Position numbers and translations under genes: made by a program | In this document: piece by piece, positions 4,970-12,416 of the stretch | How positions within the stretch are numbered: the stretch's first letter is position 1 | Layout: each line of letters begins with the position of its first letter | Source: a virus | Length of the DNA: 37,937 nucleotides | Virus record (IMG/VR): IMGVR_UViG_3300036832_001201 | Coordinates: 1-37,937 of that record | Reading direction: 5' to 3' (one strand) | The notes under the pieces: model-generated | What the model saw: the letters and a program-made list of their open reading frames with translations, nothing else | The model's database searches: none | Told to the model about the DNA's origin: nothing

Positions 4970-6783
4970 GAGGGCAGGCTCTTTCGTTCACGCAGATCAC
5001 GATCCAATGCAACGCACCATCCATAGTGTTTTTTCAAAATATCAATATCGTTCTCAACTGCGCCAAATAGAGTTTTCTTTCTGCGGTTGATTTTTTCCTT
5101 TATGATTCCCCTCCACTGCTTTATTTCTTTTTCGTCGCACGGTTGGCGATTCAAAAGAATTACAACAATTGACGTCAACGACGTTACCGAGTAAGTGACT
5201 TTGTCACGCCATTGCTCGATGACCGCGCGCTCATCATGGGCCTCCGCTTCGATCTTGCGAAGCGTTCGATAGGAGGCGATGACGTGCCGCCAATCTGGAT
5301 GGTTTTTGTCCGCCTGCATTTCATCGAACTTCAACGTCGCCCCATGGTGCTGCATCACGCGGCCCATGAGTTGAACGCCTTCCGTTCCGCTATCTATATG
5401 CAACAATTCAATGTTCTCGATCCTTATAACCGGATCGGTTGGCGGCTCTGGCGGCCATTGATCATCACCGTCATCGTCCGGCTCCTCATCTGGATCGGCG
5501 CTTGGCGGCGCTAAATCCATAGCATCCATAATCGCCCTACCAACGTATTGCTTCACTGCAAATTCAGACGACGAGTCGAAACTCACATTGCACGCAACAT
5601 CAGGAAGACATCGCGCCCCACGCCCGATGATCTGAAGAATGCGATTACAGATAGAGGCATTGCAAAGAAGAACAACCTCACTAACGTGGATCGAGTCCAG
5701 CCCCTCACCCGCCATACCGACATGCACGAGCACATCGAGTGTCGGATGACGCTGACCATCCTCATCTTTTTTTGGGCAAAATTGCCTTAGCACATCCTTA
5801 TTCTCATCGTCGGATCGGCCAAACTCTCCTGTCCCAACCCAATCGACGCGCAGCTCTGGATACATCGCAGAGACTTGTTCGCACACTAGCTTTGCATGCG
5901 AAACGCACATCGCGCTGATCAGCACTTGAAGTTTCCATCCAGTCGCAGTCCGCTCTCGCAGCATACGTTCAACAGGAATCGAGACTAGCGGAGAGACATA
6001 TCGCGGCGACCATCGCATCTTGCGCTTGATGCACAACCTTTCTATCGCATCCGGCGCATCACTTCCAGCTTCCTGCACTAATTCATCGGTAGTCCAAATT
6101 TCAGTTTTAAGGTTTTCGTCGCTAGTTGTTTCAATGCGATAGCTGTATGCATGCCCAATGAGCTTCTTGATGACTCCTTCTTCCTTGGCTTCACGATACT
6201 TCACCTTAACATGTGGAGCGCCAAAGGCGCTGTCATCATTTGGACGCATCGGCGTAGCGCTCATAGCGAGCAAGAATGCGCGATTGAGTCCGAGTACTGC
6301 GCGACCCCAAGTTTTTTCAATTCCATAATGATGGTACTCATCAACTACGATCATCCATTGTCCAATGGATAGGAGATTAATGACGTTATCCATTCCGCGC
6401 CGCTCAACAAGCGACTGGATTGTGATTGCGAACACTTGTTTGAGATTCATCTTGTGGTCGCGCAGCGACCGCGATCCAGCGTGGCGCACATCCACAATCG
6501 TATTTGGTCCGTCAACACCAGCATCCGTGAGATCTCGATGCCCATCGAGAACGAATTGATCCAATTGAGCGTCTGTTGGAAAGATAACAAGTAAACGATT
6601 ACATATGCCTAACTTCATTTTTAATGAATATACATAACATGCTGCTAATGTCTTACCGTATCCGGTCGGCAACTTTGCATTAACCATCAAACGATCTTTG
6701 CTCTCTTCGATGACCATCCTCTGGCCGATGCGCGGCTTTTTCGGGAATGACATTTCTGGCATAGCGGTTGCAGGTTCCACCAT
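4954..6783 (-). CDS. SF2 DEAD/DEAH-type helicase
   Basis: This 609-aa protein has the superfamily 2 motifs in order: PRIGQRMV (Q-motif-like, about 18-24), Walker A LPTGYGKT (38-45), motif II VVDEYHH (146-152), motif III SATPMR (175-180), motif V GMAGEGLDS (356-364) and motif VI QIIGRGAR (384-391). It is most like ResIII/UvsW-type helicases that unwind branched DNA, or the translocase part of restriction-like enzymes. The N terminus overlaps an upstream HNH ORF by 97 nt in the -1 frame. The DNA is visibly more AT-rich than its neighbours, which suggests separate acquisition. Confidence 0.9.
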   Translation of the reverse strand: MVEPATAMPEMSFPKKPRIGQRMVIEESKDRLMVNAKLPTGYGKTLAACYVYSLKMKLGICNRLLVIFPTDAQLDQFVLDGHRDLTDAGVDGPNTIVDVRHAGSRSLRDHKMNLKQVFAITIQSLVERRGMDNVINLLSIGQWMIVVDEYHHYGIEKTWGRAVLGLNRAFLLAMSATPMRPNDDSAFGAPHVKVKYREAKEEGVIKKLIGHAYSYRIETTSDENLKTEIWTTDELVQEAGSDAPDAIERLCIKRKMRWSPRYVSPLVSIPVERMLRERTATGWKLQVLISAMCVSHAKLVCEQVSAMYPELRVDWVGTGEFGRSDDENKDVLRQFCPKKDEDGQRHPTLDVLVHVGMAGEGLDSIHVSEVVLLCNASICNRILQIIGRGARCLPDVACNVSFDSSSEFAVKQYVGRAIMDAMDLAPPSADPDEEPDDDGDDQWPPEPPTDPVIRIENIELLHIDSGTEGVQLMGRVMQHHGATLKFDEMQADKNHPDWRHVIASYRTLRKIEAEAHDERAVIEQWRDKVTYSVTSLTSIVVILLNRQPCDEKEIKQWRGIIKEKINRRKKTLFGAVENDIDILKKHYGWCVALDRDLRERKSLPSWLSL

Positions 6784-6923
6784 TTTGTCGGCCCTCCCTT
6801 ACTGAATTGAACCAGGTGATCTATCTCAAAATCTTCCGGAAGTTCGCATTCGCAAATCGCGCAGAGTCCATCGTAAAGATGGAAAAGCATGTCCCGCTCC
6901 GCTCTGCTTGCGAAGCGTTTCAA
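6687..6923 (-). CDS. HNH nuclease overlapping the helicase gene
   Basis: This 78-aa protein is a compact HNH domain: CAIC at 21-24, EIDHLVQFSKGG at 33-44 with DH at 35-36, NLQPLCQKCH at 50-59. The start is TTG at 6923. ATG at 6890, preceded by GGAGCGGG, is an alternative. The frame ends at 6687, well inside the helicase gene. The part after CQKCHSRK lies in overlap DNA where the helicase frame also has its conserved start, so this frame's C-terminal tail is probably not functional. The pair may act together, either as two proteins or as one frameshifted product. Confidence 0.75.
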   Translation of the reverse strand: MKRFASRAERDMLFHLYDGLCAICECELPEDFEIDHLVQFSKGGPTKWWNLQPLCQKCHSRKSRASARGWSSKRAKIV

Positions 6924-7052
6924 GTTGCGTCAGTTGTGTTATGGGATGTCTCGGGCATGGCGGCCGGTCCCTTCGGTTGCCGCGTCAAGTCCCGGCTCGC
7001 CGTTTACGCGGCAGCCGGGGCGCACCCATCCTCCACCATCAGCCCCGCCGAG

Positions 7053-7577
7053 TCAACGCGCCGCGACCAGGCCTCGCCCATGGAACAGCGGCCCGCGCTT
7101 GTGCCTCACATGGAACCGACACCACGCGTAGTTATCTTTACCGGTGTGCGGCGAGCCCTCAATCCAGCGCAAGCGGCCGATCGCCACGATGTCGGAGCAC
7201 GACAGCATGAACGGCACGGCTTGCTGCGTCGATAGCCAATCAGCCTCCAGCAGCAGCCACGTCGGCGCGATACGCTGAAAGTGCCCGATCAGCTCATGCA
7301 TCACCTCGCGGGTGTAGGGCGGATTCGAAATGATCGAATCGGCCGCGCCGTAATGATCGCGCGCAAGCGCATTCTGGCCGGTCTGCAGATCGCCGGCATA
7401 GACGCAGTGCAAGCCGAAGGTCGCCAAGTGCCCGACCAGCGCCCCATCGCCCGCACACGGCTCGGCGAAGGTGCGAACCTGACGCCCCCGAAGGTGCGGG
7501 ATCAGCGGCGGCACCGCGGCGTACGGGGTCGGATAGAAATCAGCCGCCCGACGCTCGAAGCTCGATCGCTTGCTCAA
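7053..7577 (-). CDS. DNA adenine-type methyltransferase
   Basis: This 174-aa protein has the SAM-binding motif I FAEPCAGDGAL (37-47) and catalytic motif IV SNPPYTR (84-90), the NPPY form typical of N6-adenine methyltransferases. DFYPTPY at 13-19 resembles the substrate-side motif of phage orphan methylases. It is short and has no evident target-recognition domain. TTG at 7577 overlaps the previous TGA (TTGA), so translation is probably coupled. It may protect phage DNA from host restriction or mark it for regulation. Confidence 0.85.
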   Translation of the reverse strand: MSKRSSFERRAADFYPTPYAAVPPLIPHLRGRQVRTFAEPCAGDGALVGHLATFGLHCVYAGDLQTGQNALARDHYGAADSIISNPPYTREVMHELIGHFQRIAPTWLLLEADWLSTQQAVPFMLSCSDIVAIGRLRWIEGSPHTGKDNYAWCRFHVRHKRGPLFHGRGLVAAR

Positions 7578-8134
7578 CGCCGCCTCCGCATCAGCTCGAT
7601 CAGCTCAGCCGATGCCACGAGGGGTGCGTCAGCCTTTAGCCGAAGTCGCTCCAAATCCGCCCCTCGCCGAGCCTCTTGCGGCCGGGCGGCAGCCGCAGAC
7701 AGATGTGGCAAATCCTTCCCCGTTGCCTCGCGCGCAGCACCTATAGAAGAGTAAGTAAGAGAAGTATTATCTTCTTTCTTAAGCGGGCGCGCGCGCGAGT
7801 CCGGAAACTTGGCATTGTTTTCGTTGATTTTTTTTGCCCTATTGGTGCTCCCTATAGATGACACCATTGGCTTGGCCAACCGTTTGGAGAACCGTTCGAC
7901 CGATGCCACCCACAGGTTGTCGATCAGGGGCATCACCATGTCCCTGACTTTCGGCCAATGAAACCGATGAACACCTGTAATGCGCCTCAAGGCGCCATCG
8001 CTCTTCGGCAACGAGCCATCCAGAAAACGATGCACCAGCAGGAGCAGGCAGGCCCCCTTCTCCTGCGTCGTCAGATCTCGGGTTATGACAAGAAAGTCGT
8101 CGGTGTAGAGCGGCATCCACGGTCGTCTTTCCAT
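7574..8134 (-). CDS. DUF1376 (YdaU-like) replication-associated protein
   Basis: The N-terminal 75 residues match the DUF1376/YdaU pattern: PWMPLYTDDFLVIT, TTQEKGACLLLL, HRFLDGSLP, then a winged-helix region. Such proteins are often encoded in phage replication modules and resemble replisome organisers that bind the origin. The C-terminal half is low-complexity and basic. ATG at 8134 is chosen because GGAGGCGAGG sits just upstream. The ATG at 8146 lacks an SD. It is the first gene of the leftward replication operon and is divergent from the RHH gene. Confidence 0.8.
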   Translation of the reverse strand: MERRPWMPLYTDDFLVITRDLTTQEKGACLLLLVHRFLDGSLPKSDGALRRITGVHRFHWPKVRDMVMPLIDNLWVASVERFSKRLAKPMVSSIGSTNRAKKINENNAKFPDSRARPLKKEDNTSLTYSSIGAAREATGKDLPHLSAAAARPQEARRGADLERLRLKADAPLVASAELIELMRRRR

Positions 8135-8148
8135 CCTCGCCTCCATTT

Positions 8149-8178
8149 TTGACTCGACGGCATGTCGGCAATTATGCT
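8149..8178 (+). promoter_or_regulatory. Candidate sigma70-type promoter for the recombination operon
   Basis: TTGACT (8149-8154) and TATGCT (8173-8178) are separated by 18 nt. The -10 box overlaps a possible leftward -10 (CATAAT on the other strand), as expected for a short divergent control region. Downstream lies the RHH gene. No experiment supports it here. Confidence 0.45.
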
Positions 8179-8192
8179 ACAGCGGGTTATCA

Positions 8193-8216
8193 CATGTAGT
8201 CGGGGTTGCCTACATG
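8193..8216. promoter_or_regulatory. Inverted repeat overlapping the RHH start codon
   Basis: CATGTAG (8193-8199) and CTACATG (8210-8216) are perfect inverted copies, and the second includes the ATG at 8214. A ribbon-helix-helix product could bind here and repress its own operon, or the hairpin could hide the start codon in RNA. Confidence 0.5.
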
Positions 8217-8402
8217 CCACGTCGGAAATTAATGGCTACCAGGCTCGACGAGAAGCATGAGAGAGCGCTGGAGGCAGCCGCGTTGGCCGACGCGCGGCCA
8301 GTCGCAAGCCTCATCAGGCTGATCCTCGTCCAGTGGCTTGAGGAGAAAAGGCCGGTTCCTCGCCCGGCCAGCCGTCGCAAGCAGTCCGAGGACCACGCCT
8401 AA
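8214..8402 (+). CDS. Ribbon-helix-helix (CopG-like) regulator
   Basis: This 62-aa protein fits the RHH fold: a short basic strand (MATRLDEKH), helix ERALEAAALADARP, turn, then helix VASLIRLILVQWLEEK. RHH proteins are dimeric repressors that place the strand in the major groove. ATG at 8214 lies in a possible operator. A second ATG at 8232 (MATRLDEK) could be the true start. The gene heads the rightward recombination operon, so autoregulation is likely. Confidence 0.7.
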   Translation: MPRRKLMATRLDEKHERALEAAALADARPVASLIRLILVQWLEEKRPVPRPASRRKQSEDHA

Positions 8403-8418
8403 CCCACCGGAGCAGCGT

Positions 8419-8622
8419 ATGCGTGACCGCGTCCCAAACACGCCTTGGCGTGACTTTGCCGCCTATCTCGACCGCGTCGCACACCACCTACGGGACGGCC
8501 TCGATCTCATCGCCGCCCGCAACGCCGCCGCAGAGGAAATGCACCATGCTGACGAAAGCCCAATTGGACGCGAGAGCCGGCAAACTCACTGCGTCGCGCA
8601 TCAAAGTCCTGATGACCGGTGA
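8419..8622 (+). CDS. Small hypothetical protein
   Basis: This 67-aa ORF begins MRDRVPNTPWRDFAAYLDRV with GGAGCAG upstream of ATG 8419. Its first 45 residues are helical and plausible (HHLRDGLDLIAARNAAAEEM). The last part overlaps the exonuclease gene by 77 nt and looks like a shadow. No family is recognised. Its position between the RHH gene and the exonuclease suggests translational coupling into the exonuclease. Confidence 0.5.
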   Translation: MRDRVPNTPWRDFAAYLDRVAHHLRDGLDLIAARNAAAEEMHHADESPIGRESRQTHCVAHQSPDDR

Positions 8623-9328
8623 CGCCGCCGGAATCCTGCGCCTTTACGAGGAAATGATCGGCGAGCGCGAGGAGGAAGATCTCTCGCAGGTCTGGCCAGT
8701 GCGGCTCGGCGAGGCGACCGAGCAGCTCAATCTCGACTGGCTGGAGATGGGCGGGCTGGCGCTGAGCCGGCGCGGCGAGGTGGTGCAGCACAAGCGGCAC
8801 GATTGGGCCGCCGCTACCCTCGACGCTTGGTGCGACGAGCTCGCCTGTCCGGTCGAGGCCAAGCATGTCGGCGGCCGCGAGCCGCTCGAGGTCGTCATCG
8901 ATCGCTACCAACCGCAGATGCAGTGGCAAATGGCGGTCACCGGCGCCTCGAAATGCCTGCTCACCGTGATCATGGGCGCCAATCCGCCACTCGTTGAACA
9001 CATCGAACGCAGCGAGCCCTACATCAGGGAGATGCTGGCGCGCGCCAGCCAGTTCATGCTTGCAGTGGCCCGCCACGCGCCGCCCGTCACGCTGCCCGCA
9101 GTGCCGTCTCCAGTCATCGCCGAGAAGACCTACGACATGGCCGGCAATGCCGCTTGGGAGGCCGCCGCCGATCGCTGGATGCAGACGCACGGCGCGGCGG
9201 AAGCGGCGAAGGATGCGGAAAAGGCGCTCAAGGGCATGGTGCCGGCCGACGCTGTGAAGGCGTTTGGCCGTGGCGTGCGAATTACGAGAAATAGGGCAGG
9301 AGCGTTATCGCTGCGGGAGGACAAATAG
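8546..9328 (+). CDS. YqaJ/lambda-exonuclease-type recombinase nuclease
   Basis: This 260-aa protein has the YqaJ pattern: GKLTASRIKVLMTGDA near the N terminus, GEATEQLNLDWLE, the active-site region DELACPVEAKHVGG (PD-(D/E)xK core with D and ExK), and YQPQMQWQMAVTG. It degrades one strand of double-stranded DNA ends to expose single strands for annealing. ATG at 8546 has AGAGGAAA upstream. The stop at 9326 lies next to the start of the annealing-protein gene, giving a classic two-component phage recombination module. Confidence 0.9.
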   Translation: MLTKAQLDARAGKLTASRIKVLMTGDAAGILRLYEEMIGEREEEDLSQVWPVRLGEATEQLNLDWLEMGGLALSRRGEVVQHKRHDWAAATLDAWCDELACPVEAKHVGGREPLEVVIDRYQPQMQWQMAVTGASKCLLTVIMGANPPLVEHIERSEPYIREMLARASQFMLAVARHAPPVTLPAVPSPVIAEKTYDMAGNAAWEAAADRWMQTHGAAEAAKDAEKALKGMVPADAVKAFGRGVRITRNRAGALSLREDK

Positions 9329-9329
9329 T

Positions 9330-10139
9330 ATGGCTGTACCTGCGAAACCACCGGCAAATGGCGACATCATCGAAAGCGTGCTCATTAAGGGCGACCTTGC
9401 CAAACTCACGCCAGATGAGCGCATGCAATATTACAAGGAAGTTTGCAAATCGCTTGGACTAAACCCACTTACCCAGCCGTTTGCTTACATCATTCTTAAT
9501 GGAAAACTGCAGCTCTATGCCCTGCGCGCCTGCGCCGATCAACTGCGCAAAATACATGGCGTCTCGCTGGAGATCGTCAGCCGCGATGTCGCCGACGACA
9601 TCCTGACAATCCATGTCCGCGCCAAGTTGCCGGACGGCCGCGTCGACGAGGATCTAGGATCGGTGGCGTTCTCCTCCGCCCTCAAGGGCGAGGCGCGCGC
9701 CAACGCCGAACTCAAGTGCGTCACAAAGGCAAAGCGGCGCGCAACGCTGTCGATCTGCGGCCTCGGCTGGCTTGACGAGACCGAGGTCGCCGACATCCCG
9801 GCCAAGGCCAAGACGGCATGGCAGCCGTCGGCGCCTGCACCCAATCCTATGCAGACCATCCCATGCGATCCTACCACCGGCGAGATCATCGATCCCTTCC
9901 CCACTGACTCGGGGAAGGGGGCGGCTGCCGTAGCAGCCCCTACTGACGCGGCAGCCGCCTTCGACCTCGCCGAGGAGGCCCACGAGGCCGCCAACCGTGG
10001 CGAAAAGACTTTCAAATTCTTCTGGAAACGCCTGACGAAGGTCGAACGCGATCAGCTTCTGCCAATGCAAAGCGAGTTTCGCCGGCTAATGGATGAGGCC
10101 GACAGGGCGGCAAGGTCCGACCAAGAGGCGGAGCGATGA
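9330..10139 (+). CDS. Putative single-strand annealing/recombination protein
   Basis: The 269-aa protein starts at 9330, 1 nt after the exonuclease stop, with GGGAGGAC upstream. The N-terminal 170 residues form a conserved phage domain: LIKGDLAKLTPDERMQYY, VCKSLGLNPLTQPF, LYALRACADQLRKIH, then KAKRRATLSICGLGWLDETEV. This family is regularly encoded next to YqaJ nucleases, which fits a RecT-like annealing role. The C-terminal part is alanine-rich and variable. Function is inferred from gene order and remembered family members, not shown directly. Confidence 0.7.
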   Translation: MAVPAKPPANGDIIESVLIKGDLAKLTPDERMQYYKEVCKSLGLNPLTQPFAYIILNGKLQLYALRACADQLRKIHGVSLEIVSRDVADDILTIHVRAKLPDGRVDEDLGSVAFSSALKGEARANAELKCVTKAKRRATLSICGLGWLDETEVADIPAKAKTAWQPSAPAPNPMQTIPCDPTTGEIIDPFPTDSGKGAAAVAAPTDAAAAFDLAEEAHEAANRGEKTFKFFWKRLTKVERDQLLPMQSEFRRLMDEADRAARSDQEAER

Positions 10140-10378
10140 TCGACGTTTGGCCTAGCGATAGTCAAAAAGCGTTGGACGAAATCAAAACCCTTCGTGCCGC
10201 CCTCGCCGAAGCAACGGTCCGCACTGAGCGAGTTGAGACAGAGCTCGTCATCGTACGGGAAGTGCTGGGAGCGATTATCGAGACCGCCGAATTTCGACAC
10301 ATCCATGTTACGATTCAGATGATGGTCCGCGCCTTTCTTGAGCGCACCGCCCCACCCCAACCAGAGGCAGAACAATGA
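10136..10378 (+). CDS. Coiled-coil hypothetical protein
   Basis: This 80-aa protein begins in an ATGA overlap with the annealing-protein gene. Residues about 8-50 form a heptad-rich helix (ALDEIKTLRAALAEATV, then RTERVETELVIVREVLG), followed by a less regular C terminus ending PPQPEAEQ. No family is recognised. Coupling to both neighbours supports its being real. Confidence 0.6.
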   Translation: MIDVWPSDSQKALDEIKTLRAALAEATVRTERVETELVIVREVLGAIIETAEFRHIHVTIQMMVRAFLERTAPPQPEAEQ

Positions 10379-10557
10379 GCGCGCAAGAGCGGATCTGCTG
10401 GTCGTGCCTTGGCAAGGGTGGCTGGCCCAAGCCGTGCCCCGTCTGCGGCAAGATACGCAAGCCGCGGTTCCTTCTCGCCGGGTGCGGTGCTAGCGGCGCT
10501 GCAGCTCACGCCCCAACCGGGTCTCCAGTATCTGCACCCGTGCCTCCAGCTGCGTGA
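10375..10557 (+). CDS. Small Zn-knuckle protein
   Basis: This 60-aa ORF starts in an ATGA overlap. Two CxxC pairs (CWSC and CPVC, within the first 25 residues) around a GKGGWPKP turn look like a DnaJ-type or rubredoxin-like zinc knuckle. The C-terminal 25 residues are Ala/Pro-rich. The 3' end overlaps the last gene of the leftward lysis operon by 68 nt in antisense. No terminator is visible between the two convergent operons. Confidence 0.55.
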   Translation: MSAQERICWSCLGKGGWPKPCPVCGKIRKPRFLLAGCGASGAAAHAPTGSPVSAPVPPAA

Positions 10558-10651
10558 CGCGCTCGATCAGTCCGGCAATTGAGCGCATGAGGGCATCGAC
10601 TGTCGACTTCAACGCGTCGCTTGGCCCGCTCGGCTTGCTCGGCTTGCTCAT
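10490..10651 (-). CDS. 53-aa coiled-coil protein, end of the lysis operon
   Basis: The ORF reads MSKPSKPSGPSDALKSTVDA, then a heptad helix LIERVTQLEARVQILETRLG and ELQRR. It starts in an ATGA overlap with the 113-aa membrane protein gene and ends with TAG at 10490. The overlap and regular coiled coil strongly suggest that it is real despite its length. The function is unknown. It may oligomerise with the preceding membrane protein. Confidence 0.65.
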   Translation of the reverse strand: MSKPSKPSGPSDALKSTVDALMRSIAGLIERVTQLEARVQILETRLGRELQRR

Positions 10652-10989
10652 CGCCTCGCCTCCCGCGGGCGCGGCAATGGTATGGGCTCAAGCGCCAAGC
10701 CGTTCGTATCGATCGCCACGATCGCATGGCGATAGGCCGCGACAGCCTTGCGCACACCGGCAGCGGCCCGGCCAGGCTGGCCGGTCGGATCCCGCATCCA
10801 GCCGGCGAACAGAATTTCCACCTGATTCTCGAAGGCGTCATCCAATGCATGCTGGATGATGCCGCGGACGTGCTCGTCGCTGCCACGCGGCGCCTCAGCA
10901 CCGTGGGCAAGATGGGAGATCCAAAAGAAGAACAGTAGGCTGATCAGGCCAATTACGGCCATCAACGTCAGGAGCTCGCGGGTCGTCAT
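10648..10989 (-). CDS. Membrane protein of the lysis cassette
   Basis: This 113-aa protein has one N-terminal TM helix (LLTLMAVIGLISLLFFFWI, residues about 6-24) followed by a soluble region with HALDDAFENQVEILFAGW and RKAVAAYRHAIVAID. The AGGAGG SD overlaps the endolysin stop (TAGGAGGCGCC ATG), so it is made with the endolysin. The position and topology fit a spanin-type or holin-type accessory protein, but the soluble part is not the long coiled coil of an Rz protein. The role in lysis is inferred from its neighbours. Confidence 0.65.
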   Translation of the reverse strand: MTTRELLTLMAVIGLISLLFFFWISHLAHGAEAPRGSDEHVRGIIQHALDDAFENQVEILFAGWMRDPTGQPGRAAAGVRKAVAAYRHAIVAIDTNGLALEPIPLPRPREARR

Positions 10990-10997
10990 GGCGCCTC

Positions 10998-12218
10998 CTA
11001 TGGTGCAAATCTCCAGCGCACCTTCCCCTTCCCGCTTATCCCGACTGCGTTAGCAACCCGCGCCGTCAAATCTATCCCGGCATCATTGGTCGGCACTTGC
11101 CCGTTTTGCGCCGGTATCCGGTTCTTGTATTGCTTCTCGGCCAGAGGCCTCTGACCTTGATTTACGTACGATGGGTCGTTTGTGTTCCATGGGCCAAGAT
11201 CGACAATGTCGACCGTCACCGTCGATCCATTTGGCCCCTGCACCTCGACTTGCGGGCGCGGCGTCGTCTTCCACTTCAATGGCAGCGCAATGCCATAGGT
11301 GTCCTCGGTGATCCAATCGATGTCAGGGTAGGCCGAGTCCTGCTCATCGCTGCCGCCGCCGAACTCGGTCGCGGTGATGTTCTCACGCCACATGTCAGCC
11401 ACCGGGACGTCGCCAGCGATCTGGACATACTGCGCCGAGCACCAGCCGAAGATGGCGACATCGGCGCCTTCGGCGCGCCCAAACTGCACGCGCAGCCACC
11501 TGGTATTGCCGTTCCACCCCTCGCCGACAATCGCCAGTTCATCCCCGTTCTCGGCCGTGCCGATGATGATGGACGAGCTCGACGAGCTGGCCCTGATATT
11601 CAGCACGTCGCCGGCAACGAGATCATGCACGGTGCCGCGCCGAACCGGCAGCGCCGGCTGCTCGGCGTCTCCTCCATCGCCCATGTACACGCGCACATCA
11701 TCTATGTACTCGGCCTTGATCATATTGGAGCCAGGGCAGGCATGGCTGGTCGCCGGATCCTCGTAATGGAATTTGAGATTGCCCGGATCCCATCCGAAGA
11801 AATTGCAGCACTCGCCGCAGAGCGTGTGCCCCATCTTCATGACCTCGGCGCCCATGCCGGTCTCGTCGCTCTCGGTGTCGTAATCGCCGACGTGCTCGAA
11901 CCCAAGCATGCTGCCGTTCCAGGACGGCGAGTGGACGCCCTTGACCCAGAAGTCGGTCATGATCCACCACGACTTGCCATCGATGAAGCAGTGCGGGCCG
12001 CTCGACCAGCCCATGTCGTTGTAATAATAGTCCTTCAGGTTCTCCATCCGCTGGGCCGGCGGCACGCTGTGCCACCACTGATAAAGCGTCGGCGAGGCGG
12101 TGTTGTGGACGACGAAGTTCGATGGGCGCCAGTTGTTGTAGTTGCCGCCGCGGATGTACGCCCGCAGATCGTCAATCGATTTGATCTCAAGCGCCGGGTC
12201 GCGTCCATTCCAGCCCAT
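10998..12218 (-). CDS. N-acetylmuramoyl-L-alanine amidase endolysin
   Basis: This 406-aa endolysin has three parts. Residues about 30-165 form an amidase_2/PGRP domain: zinc ligands are likely H38 (FVVHNTAS), H151 (FHYEDP) and C161 (HACPG), with LGFEHVGDY in between. Residues about 190-275 look like an SH3-type wall-binding domain (VLNIRASSSSSSIIIG, GWCSAQYVQI). The C-terminal 110 residues (VDIVDLGPWN, AGIDLTARVANAVGI, KVRWRF) resemble an RlpA-like double-psi beta-barrel. It cuts the peptide from MurNAc in peptidoglycan at lysis. AGGAGA precedes the ATG. No signal peptide is present, so a holin is needed. Confidence 0.9.
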   Translation of the reverse strand: MGWNGRDPALEIKSIDDLRAYIRGGNYNNWRPSNFVVHNTASPTLYQWWHSVPPAQRMENLKDYYYNDMGWSSGPHCFIDGKSWWIMTDFWVKGVHSPSWNGSMLGFEHVGDYDTESDETGMGAEVMKMGHTLCGECCNFFGWDPGNLKFHYEDPATSHACPGSNMIKAEYIDDVRVYMGDGGDAEQPALPVRRGTVHDLVAGDVLNIRASSSSSSIIIGTAENGDELAIVGEGWNGNTRWLRVQFGRAEGADVAIFGWCSAQYVQIAGDVPVADMWRENITATEFGGGSDEQDSAYPDIDWITEDTYGIALPLKWKTTPRPQVEVQGPNGSTVTVDIVDLGPWNTNDPSYVNQGQRPLAEKQYKNRIPAQNGQVPTNDAGIDLTARVANAVGISGKGKVRWRFAP

Positions 12219-12227
12219 GGTGATCTC

Positions 12228-12416
12228 CTATTTGCTTGTCTCCTGTAAGCGCTTCTCCAGGTCCGCAACCTTCTTCTGCAACTCGACATTGACGGCCGAG
12301 CATTGCGCCAGCAGATCCATCGCGCTGTTGCGCTGCGCTTGGTAGTAGGGCATGAGATCTGGCGTCTGCGCCATCAGCAAAACGACAACGACGATCAGCA
12401 AAATGTATTTTATCAT
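12228..12416 (-). CDS. Small TM and coiled-coil protein upstream of the endolysin
   Basis: This 62-aa protein has one TM helix at its N terminus (IKYILLIVVVVLLMAQ, about 2-17) and a C-terminal coiled coil (AVNVELQKKVADLEKRLQE). The ATG at 12416 overlaps the TGA of the upstream gene (ATGA). An ATG further upstream at 12458 is possible but less likely. Its place directly before the endolysin and its topology make it a candidate holin or inner-membrane spanin-like subunit. Sequence alone does not decide. Confidence 0.65.
   Translation of the reverse strand: MIKYILLIVVVVLLMAQTPDLMPYYQAQRNSAMDLLAQCSAVNVELQKKVADLEKRLQETSK

Noticed and set aside
11097-12248. 383-aa ORF on the + strand
   Set aside because: Exactly antisense to the amidase endolysin, whose domain motifs are clear; no domain is seen in the + frame.
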